A model generated the notes under the pieces. That model did no database searches. It saw only the letters and a list, made by a program, of their open reading frames with translations, and was not told the origin of the DNA. A program made the position numbers and the translations under genes. A stretch of 64,000 nucleotides of DNA, taken from NCBI GenBank assembly GCA_019914995.1, contig CM034138.1, positions 7,012,535 through 7,076,534 on the forward strand, in the 5' to 3' direction. This stretch comes from Acanthochlamys bracteata. Taxonomy: Eukaryota; Streptophyta; Magnoliopsida; Pandanales; Velloziaceae. Shown one piece after another: positions 1 through 13,403 of the stretch. Numbering within the stretch: the stretch's first letter is position 1; each line of letters opens with the position of its first letter.

Positions 1-1777
1 ATTAAATTTTGAAAAAATATTTTCATAGAAAAATTTTATTTTAATTTTATATTAAAAATAAATTTGATAAAAATAAAATTTTAATGGTAGATAAAAACAC
101 CCTTAATTACATAGTACGCATTTCTGATTGTATTTTATTTTATTTAAACTTTCATATTTTTTAAAATTTTTACTTTTCTTTAAAAAAATTTTAATTTTTA
201 AAAATAAGAATAAGTTATAGTTTATATAATATATATAATTATTATTAATTTTGTAAATAAAATATTAAGCTCGTTATTTTAAAGTTCTCAATATTCTTTT
301 AATTTTTTATTTATTTTTAAGCCTTCTGAAAAAATTGCTTAATGCTTTTTGATCCTTCAAGAAAGTAAATATGCTATTTATGGACATTGTTTTGCTCATC
401 AGCTTTAACTAGATCGAGTTGTCACTGCAATTAAAGAGTAATAAGTCGGATTGTTTTGTTCTCAGAGCTTTCATTATAATTTTTCATTTCGTTTTTTAAA
501 TAAATATTTTACAACATTCTATATAATTTATTTAAAAGTTCAAAAAATATTAAAAAATTATATGTAGGAAATTTTTTGTTTTTTTTAAAATATAATAAAA
601 CTTATTTTTAAAAATATCTTTAAAATATTTTTTATTTAAATTCATTTTATGAGCATTTCTAAACATCAACTCGGTATATTCTCTAACAAAAGAAACTCAA
701 TAAGGTTAAAGAGGCACTACATAGTGGTGAAATTTGTAGCATTCGTTAGATGTGTAAAGTCGAATCGAGCTAAACAGACCGGCCAAGTCTCAGTCAAATG
801 GTTCGAATTGTGACCCATTCGGCCCATAAATATTAATAAAATTGGGCTGATCCCCTCCGATTTAATAGATAGTATTGGATTGACATTGTCAGTTCCCTCG
901 CCTAGTTATTATACGCGTTAATCTGATCAATATTGACAGTTGATTATATTAACTTATAATAAAAAATATTTTTTAATAATAAAAAATACTTATTATTATT
1001 TATTTACTATTAAAAATTTTAATAAATAAATAAATAAGTCAGATGGGATCATGAAAAATATAACTGGACTCAATCTGTTCATGTGACCTAGTCGGGCCGG
1101 AACCGTCCATATTTGCACTACAGAAAAGCTCAAGAAAGCTTACGTCCGCGATCTCGTTGATAAGAATATTTAATTTCTATATTTTAAATGCTTAATTTAA
1201 AAATATTTTATTTTATTTTATTTTAGAAAATTTTAATTTGACTTGATTCTAGAAAGATTTTGATTTAAAAATATTTAACTTTTAAAAATTTTGAATGTAT
1301 ATATATATACTCTATTAATAAAAAAAATGAATCATTAAGTATAATTCTCTACATGGTGCCCGTTCCGCACGTATTCAACACTCTAATTTGTAGCAAGACG
1401 GGAATAAAAGAATGTAATCGCTAAAATTTAATGTTACAGGTAATAACAAATGTGAACATCAGGCTGAACCTTATTCTATTTTAACTCAAGTGATTGTTAA
1501 CATCTACGCAAAAGCTGAACAAGTCTTGAAGAAGTTCACTAACCAATGGGACTGAAGTACTACAGCAAGTAAAGATGAATACTTTATAACTACAAGTGTT
1601 TGTGACATATAGGCATTGGCAGCTAAAAGAAAACTCTAGCTCCTACCAAGAAAAAAAATGTACGAGATGTATTTTAGCATTTGGCATCTATATACGTATG
1701 CTCTGTCTTGTATTGCAGCCTTCATGCTTGAGGACTTCTGCTGGATTTCTTTGCTACAGTTTGTAAATATGTTCAAA
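1..1777. other. AT-rich intergenic spacer, left edge
   Basis: No coding region is supported here. The first ~700 bases are low-complexity A/T sequence. About 770-1120 is a less AT-rich patch with phrases such as 'gaccggccaag' and 'gtcgggccgg' flanking an AT-rich core. Similar phrasing recurs near 17.0-17.3 kb, so it may be a degraded DNA transposon. The last ~300 bases, upstream of position 1777, probably include the 3' UTR of the leftward hydrolase gene. Confidence 0.5.
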
Positions 1778-4700
1778 CTAGTTTACAGTATCAGGTTGAT
1801 GAGAACTATCTGGCGAGGAAAGTTGATCATGCTGATTCAAAAACTGTACTACACAGGGGTAAACTTCATCGATCGCCTGCACAAAGATGGCAAAAAGCAT
1901 TAGGATGAGTGGGTAGACTTAAACACATTGTGTTAATTTAATGATTGACCAAGCATAACATACCATTCGGCCACCAACCAAATCGTAATGTGCATAGTGT
2001 GGACCATTTGGTTTTCCAAAAACTTTGTATGTAACCACTTGCTTTGGCAAAATCTTTACGGTCTCTGGAAAGCAAATTCAAAAGCACAAGGATTTGGTAT
2101 GAAAAGGGGCAGTTTTCAGATGTTAACTTCACTAAAACTCGGGCGTTTACCATAAACAGCTTCAGGTGGACAGATCAGGTCCTCATCTCCTGCAACAGCC
2201 AAGATGGGAATATTACATTCATGAAGGTGGTCTTTGTAGAAGAAAGTACCGCTCCTATCACGTAATCCTCGGTCTCGGAAAGCAGTTGTAAGCTGCAATA
2301 AGAGCTTAGCTGGAATTGTACCTGCAAGCCGATTCTGTTAGTCACAGAAACAATCAGGAAGTCCAATCAAACAAGCAGATAATTGACAAAGCATCAGTCA
2401 AATGTAATAAAGTGAACAACAGAATGACAAGTATACGGGCCAAACTCCTGATTCTGGTGAAGAAAAAAGTAGTAGCTAGCAGGAATGACAAACAGCAGGG
2501 ATCCAGAGAAGGATGGTTAAAATAAACAATAGCAGGTTGCGGTAGACAATGAGCAGGGTTTTGCAAGAAGCAACCGATCAGTCAGAAGATCAGGGAGGAG
2601 AATTACATCCCTGAAGGTTGAGTGAGAAATTGCCCTTCGAATGGGTTGGGTTGGTTTTATCATTGACAATCACCTTGCCAGAGGAGCTAAAACAAGCTCG
2701 ATAAAATGTGGTTTCTCATTGTTGGGAAGATGATGCAAGAGGGTCTGATCGTCTAATGCGTTATAAAGTTTCCTGTTTTGATTATCATGATATAATACTT
2801 TTGGTGCAATAAAAATAAAGGGATGAAAACAACTTCAAATTGATGCTTGCCAATAATTAACTTTAGTATTGATTGCATAATTTGACAATGTATTCCAAGA
2901 ATCATCGACTTACTTTAAATTTATTTTTTAAGAATTCACAATCTAATATGTGCAATTCGATTTGTACTAATGAGAAAAAAATGTCAATTAAGTTTTTTCA
3001 TTATTTTCTTTTGACAAGTACAATGATCAAGATCAGACAATCTTTATAGCCTTAGACGATAAATCGTCCAACAGTTATAGGAACTAAACTGTCCCAATAA
3101 GAATACTGCTGGTGTTAAGAAGTGATATCATAGCAACTAGGAACATATTTAGTCATTAAAATTTGATGAATTGTATACTTGAGACCATTTATGATAGCAT
3201 AAACCTTATCAATAACATAACGGCATCCTAAAGTGAACCACCTATGGCTTCTCTCATGATATCTACTAGCCTTATTGTGACACATCTACCATTTAAAAGG
3301 GCAGTTAACCTGTTGTGCTATATCTGCAATGCCAAAAGCTAATTGAAGATCAGTTGGTAAGAGGGTACTACAAACATAAGCACTCAAATAACATTTCACA
3401 AGCTTCCATTGACAACAGAAGAACATGCTTGTCTTTTCCATGTGCGATCTATCTTCAGAAAGTTTGATAAGGGAAAAAAGAAATACACACTAACAATCTA
3501 ACTCACAATACCATGATTCGAATGAACATGCCAGCGAATATAGGCCCATAAAGCCTACCTTACTTGTAATTTTCAAAACTCTTATTTGGCTACTAGGTTA
3601 TTCAATCTCTACTAATCAAAATTGACTTTCTACTTTTCTGTCCTGACATCACCGTATAGAGGAAAAGACTTGAAACAAATTACTGCTTTATTCCAAAAGG
3701 ATTTTTAGAGAATAGGTTGACCTTATTGAAAAAAACTGATAGATGATGAACTTACAGAAGTTCTTCAAAATGAGCCTCTCTAGCAACTCAGGATGCATCA
3801 TGCCCTGCGCAGAGATCTGGGAGTTAAGCCATGATAAGACGTACGGAGGGCGAGATGTAAGAGGATAAGCAGCTGTCAGCATTGCTCCTAGAGGGACAGC
3901 TGGGACATTTAAAGCTTGTGCTGGATCAGCCTGCAACAAACATCTTTTAATAAGGTCATCCTTCAGATAGATTTGAGATGCAAATTTCGGAGGTGTACAG
4001 AAAGCAGATTCGTGGACATACAAGAGGCAAAAGCAACTTTAGAGAAGATCTGGATGTTGTATAGTCTACAGAAGATGCTAGAGTGACAACTGCAGCTAGC
4101 CTGGCACTCTCTCCTTTAGCACCTTTTTACACAGAAAAAGGCATTATTTGGTTATGCATTATATAAAATCAAGATCGACAAATTTTACTCATAAGATAAT
4201 GACATCATAGCACGTCATGGCTTTTAGAGAGGCAAAATTGTCATTCTGTTACTTAGTAAGCTGTCAATTAGCCATAATTGTAGTTAGGCAACCAGCCTAA
4301 ATGAACACAAGGTTCTTCCATTAAATTGAACGTAAAGTACAACACTACATGCCTTCTACAAGGCATGACTGCCTTGATCAAGTGAAGCTAGGAAAGGTTA
4401 AGAAGAAATCAATTCATTCCTCCTAAATCATTGCTACTTTCTTTCTTCAAATCTCACACTTGCATAGCTGTGTATGAACTAATACACTTCTATATCACTT
4501 AGCTAAAAACCTCTCACATCTATGCACGGAGGATTTAGTGAGTACAACAACTACAAGTCCTAGGAAAATAAAAATGTTTTCTCGAAACCAACCTCAGACA
4601 GCAGTCTTACGAAAACAAACTTTCTGCTGCATGCACAGCACAAGATTTTTGTTAATTATCAACACTATTGGGAGCTCTAATTTTTTCATAACCATTTAGA

Positions 4701-7281
4701 TGGCCATTGGCAACATCTACAAGAGGTAGTCCTAAATATTCAAGCACGGAGAGCCCCGGAAACAACTAAATTGAATTGCATATAATTGTATCAAAAAAGA
4801 GATGTAAACCTATGAGGTACAGGAACTTACAACACCTTGACAACATTGCGTACAATAAGATTCCACCCATAGAATGCCCTATGGCAAGCAACTTCCCATC
4901 CTTTGGATTGCTCTTTGAGTTGATGTATTCTATCTGCAAATTCAGGTTGCAGACATAAATTTCGGGAGGCCTTATAGCATTCAAACCAGTATCCATTATA
5001 AATATAAAACTGTATATACATAAAACATCTATACTTTTGGAAACCATCAGTAATTGGAAACTGAAACATCATTTTAAAATTCAACTTTTGCTTAGCAAGA
5101 ATAAGACTTTTTACCGCAGCAGGTACATCCTCCTCCAAATAGTTATCAAAGTCCCAGTCATATGTAAGAATCAGATCAAGTTGTTTCTGGAAGTCCTCTA
5201 CTGTTGTAGAAAGGCGCTCCTGCAAACTAAACAATGGTGGGGATACAGAGCGCTGGCTTTCATCCAAAATATTAACAAGGAGCTCACTCAAATCTCTAAT
5301 TTGAGTAGCAACAGTAGAATTCTGCCTAGCTTCTAGCAGGCGTGTAAGTTTGTCTCTAATCTCATTAAATCTTTCAGATAATCCAAAATCTTCCAAAAGT
5401 TTGGAAATTTGATCAAGAAATTTTGCTGATAAAACTCTTGATTGACGTTCATTAAGATAGCCAGAAACTCTTTCAGCCAATCGCAGAAAAATATCAGTTA
5501 ACTTTGTTACTAGCTGCGGTAGATCCTCGCTTTCATCATTTACATCTAAAAACAGCATATCTGAGTCTGATGATGAGCCCTCACTAACCTCTGCATGTTG
5601 CTTCACAAGTACATTGCCATTTGATTTCCCCTTATCTACAGATTCCAAGTTATAAACAGTAGCCTGATTCGCGGAACTATCAGTTGCCTCACTTTCAGAA
5701 CAACGTTGGCTTAACCCAGCACCTCTCACTTCAACAATCCATGTATCAAATCCTTGTTTAGACATATAGCGAGCAAAAGAAGCCTGCAAATAGGTCCTAC
5801 CAATTTAGTCTTGAACTTAATGAAGTACTTTGTTATAATAAACTTCCAAAGATTGAACTAATCAACTGAGACAGCCACAATGACAAAAACTAGAAGACAT
5901 TTTCTCCTTATTTGAAAACAACACATATTGACGGAAGGTATTCTCGAAACAATAGTAAAACATATCCTATAGCATGACAGGGCAACTAAAATTTTGGTAT
6001 CATTCAGAAGATAATTTGATATAAATATCACAGAGCAGTATTAAATCATTACTAGTACAATGAGACATAAATTAGATTTGTAGAGCACTGAAGTGAAGTT
6101 TGCAGAATCCAAACCTGCAAAAAATTCACAAATTTACTTAGTGAGAGTGTAGCTTCAGTGGTTTGAGTGTGCTCAGATATTTTAATACTCAGAGCTAGAG
6201 GGAGTAATATGAGCAATCATCAATCAAGAGGAAGTTTATAGAGAACAAGGGTGACTAGACTTAGTCCAACACTCAAACTAGATGTATACTAGAGTGAAAT
6301 CCACTATCAGCAATCTTTTGAGGTAGTTGAATAACTTTAGTGGGTCTGTTGAACCCTTATGTAAAACCTATTATCTTGGTCTAGACTTCTAGCTTACTGA
6401 CAATTCACCAACTAAAAGTTTGCTCGAAAGATTAGAATCGGAGTTAGAAATTTAAGTAAGGAGTTAGAAATTATTTAAGTTGGAGTTGATTCATTCAACA
6501 TGAGTACAAAACAATAAGTTTCTATCCCATACCCACACTAGCTGCTGAGAAGAAGATATTCCTTGGTCCCTTCAATTCTTCCAAAAGTTTTAATATTTGA
6601 ACTACATTTAAGTGCATTCAGATTTCCAACCATTGCGAAATCTACCAGACAATACAATCAAAAGATAATATAACAAATGTATAGGGATAACAAATAGCCA
6701 AACATATAAGTAACTGAAACTTTAGAGTGTAGGTTATCTCACCCCTGGCGAGAGATCATACCCAATCGCATTTGTCCCAACTCCAGATAAGAGCATTAAT
6801 GGGTGATTCCTCGGTGGTGCCTTTACATAAAAATCCAAAAACGATATACGTCAATACAGCATAAAATCCTACATAAAACTAAACCAAATTCCTTTCGTAA
6901 AACTGTACAAATTATGTATGGGAACGGGAAATGAAACCTAACCTCAGGGCTAGGGAAGTAACGCCACAGCGAAATCCTCCACGGCGTGCCGGGAACAGGA
7001 ACGTAGTGCAGCTCATCAGCAGTACAGATCACCGGCTTGTTCTGGTCGCTCGTTTCCTTCGCCGCCTTCTCCGCTTCCTTCGCCGCTTCTCGAGCAACGA
7101 CAGAGAGCGGCCTCGTCTGCTGCTGCTGGTAGCCATCTCTGCTGTTGTGGTTGGAGGAGCAGCAGAGGAAAACAGGGCGGTGGCGGCGGGGGCGGGCGGC
7201 GGAGGAGAGGAAGAAGAAGGCGGCGGTGGTGGAGTGGAGAGCGGTGTGGAGATCGGCGTGGAAGAGTTGGGAAAGGATCAT
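1778..7281 (-). CDS. Alpha/beta-hydrolase superfamily protein with large internal insert
   Basis: Nine exons on the minus strand, all GT-AG: 7281-6943, 6820-6743, 5783-5115, 4933-4831, 4122-4022, 3930-3756, 2321-2151, 2064-1964 and 1876-1778. They join in frame to about 611 residues. The N-terminus (to ~45) is Ser/Arg-rich and could be a plastid transit peptide. The hydrolase core has the nucleophile elbow GHSMGG (Ser ~383), an acid loop GDEDLICPP (~533-541) and a His in GPHYAHYDLVGG (~571), so the triad appears complete. Exon 3 carries a ~180-residue charged, helical insert (~165-345) between the early strands and the elbow. The sequence resembles the Arabidopsis At1g15060/At1g73750 family, recognised from memory. 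The substrate is unknown. The start is the first Met of an open exon. The gene looks intact. Confidence 0.85.
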
Positions 7282-10200
7282 CCTGTTCTGTTCAGTTTCT
7301 GGTTTTCTGTGTTAAATTTTGTTCACCTGCTGCTTGTGCGCGGAATAGCAAGCTAAAGGGGTAGGTAAAGAAATGAGGCTCAAATTTATAGTTGTTTTCA
7401 CTTAAAATGTAAAATCTTTAGAAAAACAATAAAGTTATTTAAAAAATAACTTACTATTTTTTAAAATAAAAATTATATATATAATTAATTTAATATATAA
7501 ATCCATAATAATGTTTATAACAAAATAAATTATAAAAATAAAATTATAAAATATAAAAAATTATTAAAAAGTGAATTTTTTTCAATATTATTTATTGATT
7601 GTAATATTCAATCCGATCTGTAAATTTAATTCGAATTTGAATCAAAAAAATTAACTTTGTATTAATTTTAAATCGTTCTAAATTAATCTTAAAATTTAAA
7701 CAAATTTGATTGAATTTGATTTGATTCAAAACTAATTTATTTAATCGTATAATTATTTATATAATATATATTATTTAATAATTAAAAAATATTTAAAATA
7801 ATAATTATTTAATTTGTATATATAATTTCTTACTTTAACTCAATATACTTAATATTGTACTTAATTAATAAATTTTATCAAATTTAATATATTTTAGATA
7901 TATAATAATAAATAAAATTTTTATATATTATTGTTAAATTAATTTTATAATTTTTATTTTAATATAGATCAGTTTAAATATAATCTGGTTAGTAAATATA
8001 GTATTAATAATTTTGATCTATATATAAATTTATCACTAACCGGAACATGTGATATGGCTATCAGCACTGTTGTCAGGATTTGAACCCAAACGGCCCATAC
8101 CACATAAATGGAAGTAGCGGGTAAATAATAACCACTTTAAAACTGTCAGACCACGTTCCGCATGTGGCAGGTTCCAACGTTTTTATTTTTATTTCTCTTT
8201 TTAATAAAGTTCGTTTATTCTTTGGAAAAAGAATAAGTTGCCTCTACCGTATCTGGATTATTTTAAATTAAAAATTGTATTTAGTTTCAATTTTAAAATA
8301 AAAATTATACAAATAAATAATTTTACTTTAAAAATAATTCATTTTCTGATATAAATAAATATTTTACTTCAATTTTTAAATTTTATAAAATAAAAAGTTA
8401 TATATATATATATATATATATATAATAATTTTATAATGTATAGGGAATAAGCATAACAAGAGAATTCGATATTTCGTTTTGAGTTAAGTGTGCCTTCTTT
8501 TACACACAAAAATCACTTTTTTTATTAAAAAATTACTTTTAATTTATTTTTTATTATAAAAATATAAAAAATTACTATCAATTTATTTCAATATTAAAAA
8601 ATATATCACTTTCAATAATATTATTTTTAATAATTCATTTTTTAAAGCTCACTTTCAAAAAATTTATTATTAAAACAAAATAATGCACACTGATTCTATT
8701 TAGATTTAGGAGTTTTAGTTAATTCTAAATGTTTTATAATCGAAGAAAGAACTGAATCAAATATTTTATCTATTGAAATGTGTATAAAAGTTTTACGGCA
8801 AATATCTTTCGTGTATATGCTATAGTGAAGTTTCAATTCCATCACCTTAGTTCATGTTTGTCAGACCGTTTTAAACATAGTTTATAAAATATGATAAAAT
8901 ATTTTTATAATATATTTGTAAATAGTTTTAATATCTTTAAATTTAATTTTTAAAATAATTTTATAAAATAATTTTAAATTATATTTTTTATAAATTTTTT
9001 ATAAAATTTTAGAAAATATATTTAAATTTTAAAAAATTCTATTACAAAGCCTTAGTATTACTTATTTTTATTTTTAAAATAAAAATAAACTTAATTTATA
9101 AAATATAGTTAAAAAATTTTTTTAAGCACCCTGATACAGCCAGTCAACGATCAACATGTAACATAAAGCATGTTAAAATTTAATATATTAAAATTAACAG
9201 AAGGACCAGATGCGTTTGAAGAGCGTTAGCAGTGCATTTCAAGTTTTAAATTAGTAGGTCAATTTTAAATTAATTTTAATAATTAAATTTATATTAATTT
9301 AATTTTAATATGATTTATATATATTAAATGTTTTAACTCTAATTTAAAATTTTGAATCCGATTATTTATTGCTATTCATAAGAGAGCAGTACTAATAGTG
9401 TGGTCTGGGATTACTTATGGGCACATTTTACTCTATTTTAGTTCACATACTTTAATAAACTTTATAATTTTTTTAAAATTTAAAAAAATATATAAATTCT
9501 ATGTTATAAAATGTTATTACTATTTTTATATCACAAAAATAGATCTTAAAAATAAAATAAAAACATTTTTCTTTCTAAGAAATTTTTATTTTATAAATAT
9601 TTCCAAACAATAGTGTTTTTAACTTTTTATTTTGTATTTTAAATAAACTTTTTATAGCATCCAACATTTATTCAAAACCTTAAAATATAAAAAAATTAAA
9701 AATCATAAAATCTTATTGTTATTAAATTTTTTATTTTTAAAAAATAAAATAAATTTTATTTTCTAAAAATATTTGTGAAATATTTCTATTATAAAAATAT
9801 TTAGTTTATAAGAACATCTATATCCCCTTTGCTCCTTTTGGTATCTTGTACCCGTTAGTGCCTTTGATCTACCTTTTGGTAGACCGTAATGAAATACAGT
9901 ACGACCCAAGTTGTTTATAAAACTCATTATTTTAGAAATAATTTAAAAATTAAAATTATTTAATAAAATAAATTTATATTAATTTTGTATTATAAATAAA
10001 TTTTAAAATTAAATTTTGAAAATTTTTACATAAAAATTATTTTAAATTTTTATCTAATTTATATTAAAATAAATTTAAAAAAATAAACTTTGAATAATAG
10101 TTAAACACGCCCTTTGAGAACCTTGACAAATCCACAATTATAAACTCAACAACAACAATATTGGTGTCAGCATAATTATATGTAGAGCCTCTTTGGAAAA

Positions 10201-10629
10201 GCTTTTGAGCTTTTCTACCGTTTTTCATTCCGAACAATAATTCACATTTTAAATAAACTTTTATAATATTTTATAAAATTTATTTAAAAATTAATAAATA
10301 TAAAAAATCTTTACATTATAAAAATTTTATTATTATGTATTATTATTAATAAAATTTATTTATAAAAATATAATAAATATATTTTTGTTTAAAAAAACTT
10401 ATAAAATAAAAATATTTTTTTATTTTAAAAAAATTTATTTTATAAGTACTTCAAACGGTCCCTAGATTAATACATTCACATACAAAGATATATTTTTTTT
10501 CCGCTTCTGAAGGCTTTTAAATAATCTCCGCTGCAAAGCTAAGAGAACGAGCATTACATACACAAAAGGAAAAGGACCAACGCCAGAATGTCCAGTCGGG
10601 TTCCACCGGCGTCAATGCATTGTAAAGCT
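7282..10629. other. Intergenic spacer with relict transposons and a TA microsatellite
   Basis: About 3.3 kb of AT-rich DNA between two minus-strand genes. The part near 7282 is promoter and 5' UTR of the hydrolase gene. About 7600-8040 resembles the interior of the hAT-type repeats seen at 27.7-27.9 and 38.3 kb (shared 'tataattatttatataatatatattatttaataatt'-like core). A TA run lies at 8399-8424. The rest is short A/T-rich repeats, probably decayed MITEs. The last ~150 bases before 10629 may be 3' UTR of the receptor kinase. No gene is visible. Confidence 0.6.
8399..8424. repeat. (TA)n microsatellite
   Basis: Uninterrupted TA dinucleotide run of about 13 units. Confidence 0.95.
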
Positions 10630-13403
10630 TCAACGACGTATCCTGTCTAAAGTTTCAGTAACATGTCTCATTGAAGGTCTTCGTTCAGGGTTTGCCTGCA
10701 CACAAGCAAGTGCTACCTTTAGCACTGCAATGATCTCGTCTTCTTTATCTAAATCAGGAGATAGCAGCGGGTCTAAGACATCAATCAATGGCTTCTTCTC
10801 TTCGATGCAGAACTGGATCCACCGAACCAAATCCATTTCTGAAGTATCTAAAACAACGATAGGGGATCTTGCGGAGATCAGTTCCAGTACGATCACTCCG
10901 TAAGAGTAGACATCCCATTTTTGAGACGGCTTCAGAGTGTGCAACGCTTCAGGAGCTTGGTAACAAGAAAGAGTGCTCATGATCGGACTTATTGCAACAT
11001 CAGATTGCCGACTCTGAGGCTTTTCTGTGTTCATTCTACTCGACTGTGTCAATGGAGATCCTCCGGTAATGTTAATTAAGTGTCCAAGTCCAAAATCAGA
11101 TATGTAGGGTTCCATGTTTGCTCCTAGAAGTACATTACTGGGTTTAAGATCTCCATGAACATACTTCTTCGGACTGAATTCATGCAGGAAAGCTAAGCCT
11201 TTCGCTAGTCCCTTCATAATTTTAAGCCGAACATCCCATGATAATGGCGTGAAGGTAACCATTCCAGGTTTGCCTGTGAACAACAGCAAACGCCAAGTTT
11301 AAATACAACCAAATCAATTGTCCAAAACTCTAACGATGCAGCATTAACTATCAATAGCAAGGAGCCATAGTACACGAGAGACAGAAGTTTAGTACTACAG
11401 CTTGCAATTTAATAACCAAGATGATTTCATGAAGGCAACTATTCCAGGTTAATCTGGAATTGTTAAAAGAACATCAACCACCAAACATGTAATTCATTTA
11501 ACTTGATGGTCGCCAACTCTAACACAAGTTCTATGTTACAAAGAGACGTGAATTTAGCATTAACGCTTTCAAATAGCTTTCGTTCCTTCCCAGAATGTGC
11601 GAAAATTTGATAAATGTGATTCAGAATTTTGGAAATAAAGACGAACATGAGATCAACTAAATTTTATGGCATTTATCAAAATTTCATATCAGATAAAAGC
11701 AACCAAGGATGCCACACTATCCAGATTACTTTGTATAGTAAGCATTCTCATGTGTACATAAACATAAAACTTTAATGTAAATATTGTATAAACCATATCG
11801 ATGATGAGCAGATCAATTCCACAAACGATCTATAATTCAAATTTGGTTGACATGATTTCAAGCGAAAACTTAAGTCAATGCCAAAACTATCCAATTGTAG
11901 GAAATTTTAAGATATATCAATTGAGATGTTCATACCATGGATTGCTTCAGAGAGGTTGCCATTAGGGATGTAATCATAAATGAGCAGTTTCTCTTCGGTC
12001 GACCAGTAATAAGCCCTTAATGGAACAATATTCGGATGCCGTACTTTTCCAATGGCCTCCACCTCTGTCTGAAACTCCTTGAACCGCTGTGATCCCCCTT
12101 CGCCTAGTCTCCTAACAGCTAATGTGAGTCCACCTTCCAACACAACCTTGTAGACTATCCCGATCCCGCTCTTCCCTAAAACAAATGCAGATGCCTTCAG
12201 TAGCTCATCCAAATCATACCTAACCTGCGGATCCAATGGCACTAAATCAAGATGCTCCACATTTTCCGACATTGTATCCGACTCATCATTCCTAAAGCAC
12301 AAACACTCTCTCTTTCCCTTTGCATTCTTGTTCCTCCTTGTTGCCTTCCGGTAACAACAGAAGAACACTAGTGCTATTAGAGCTATTCCGACAACATCAG
12401 CCAACACAATGGCAATAACCACATTCTTGTTAATTCTCTTTCCACTTTCAGTTGCAATATTGCTGCTTACATCAACTCCCGGCGGCGATAAACTGCCAGG
12501 AATGGACGGCATAGACGAAGGCGCTATGCTGGAATCACACGGTTGCTTCAACGGAGGGCCACAGAGGCCTGGATTACCAAGAAAAGCCGTCGGACCACGG
12601 TTGACAAGCGCCCCATTCTGTGGTATAGCTCCGCTGAGATTGTTATATGTCAAATCAATGTAAACCTTCTCGGGCAAATTACCAAGGCTCGGCGGGATAG
12701 AGCCAGCAAATTGATTATGCGAGAAATCTGCAGTACCCTGAAGGCCGGAGAGGTTACCTATATCTTCCGGAATCGGCCCGTTGAATCTATTGTAAGAAAG
12801 ATCAAGTTTTTCCAACAAAACCAAGCTTTTTCCGAACCCGGCCGGCAACGTGTCGGAGAAATTATTACGGGCAAGCACAAGAGCGCGAAGCCTCTTGCAT
12901 TGCAGCAAGGAGTCCGGCAGAGAGCCGGATAAGTTGTTCTGTGAGAGATCAAGTATCTGCAGATAAGCAAGTCGGCCGATCTCCGGCGGTATTGCGCCCG
13001 AGAGGAAGTTACCGTAAAGAACTACACTCTGAAGACCTCTTACAGAGAAAAGTCCGGCGGGCAACGGTCCGAAAAGGCGGTTGTTTCGGAGATTGATGTG
13101 CCGGAGAGAAGTGAGCGAGCCTAGAGAGGAAGTTAAAGATCCGGAGAGCCGCTTTCTTGGAATGGTGATGGAAACAACAGAGCTCTGTTTGCAGGTGATC
13201 CCATTCCATGAACAAGGATCTTGTTGAGCAGAGGAAGAAGAAGAAGATGAAGAGTTCCAGGTTGCGAGTGAAGCTTCTGGGTCTTCAAGAATGGCGGATT
13301 TGAACGAGAGCAGAGAGAGAGCTTCGCCGTTTAGGGAAGTTACTGAAGTAGTGCTTATGGTGAACGAGATGAAGAATATCAGTAGCAGAACTGAGAGATC
13401 CAT
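10630..13403 (-). CDS. LRR receptor-like kinase, ZAR1-like
   Basis: Two exons (13403-11936 and 11273-10630) join through a Gly codon to about 703 residues. In order: signal peptide (1-23), LRR N-terminal domain with CSWNGITC, about six leucine-rich repeats (~78-265), a Pro/Ser-rich linker, a transmembrane helix (~327-350) and a kinase domain (~400-700). The layout and wording match the Arabidopsis ZYGOTIC ARREST 1 (At2g01210) subfamily, which acts at the plasma membrane. The kinase is atypical: the VAIK Lys is Arg (LAVRR, ~431), HRD is HGD (~529-531), while DFG (549-551) is kept. To my knowledge the same substitutions occur in the subfamily, so this is not decay. The orthologue is not proven; it could be one of the close ZAR1 paralogues. 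Confidence 0.9.

Noticed and set aside
8070-8100. Possible tRNA T-arm: minus strand reads 'gggttcaaatcctg'
   Set aside because: No matching acceptor stem, D-arm or anticodon arm can be folded from the flanks; a chance B-box-like string.
9398-9613. 71-residue open frame
   Set aside because: Made almost entirely of Phe, Ile, Tyr, Lys and Asn from A/T-rich DNA; no protein-like composition.
12409-12932. Plus-strand open frames opposite the LRR kinase
   Set aside because: Antisense shadows of the LRR exon, which has clear domain structure on the minus strand.
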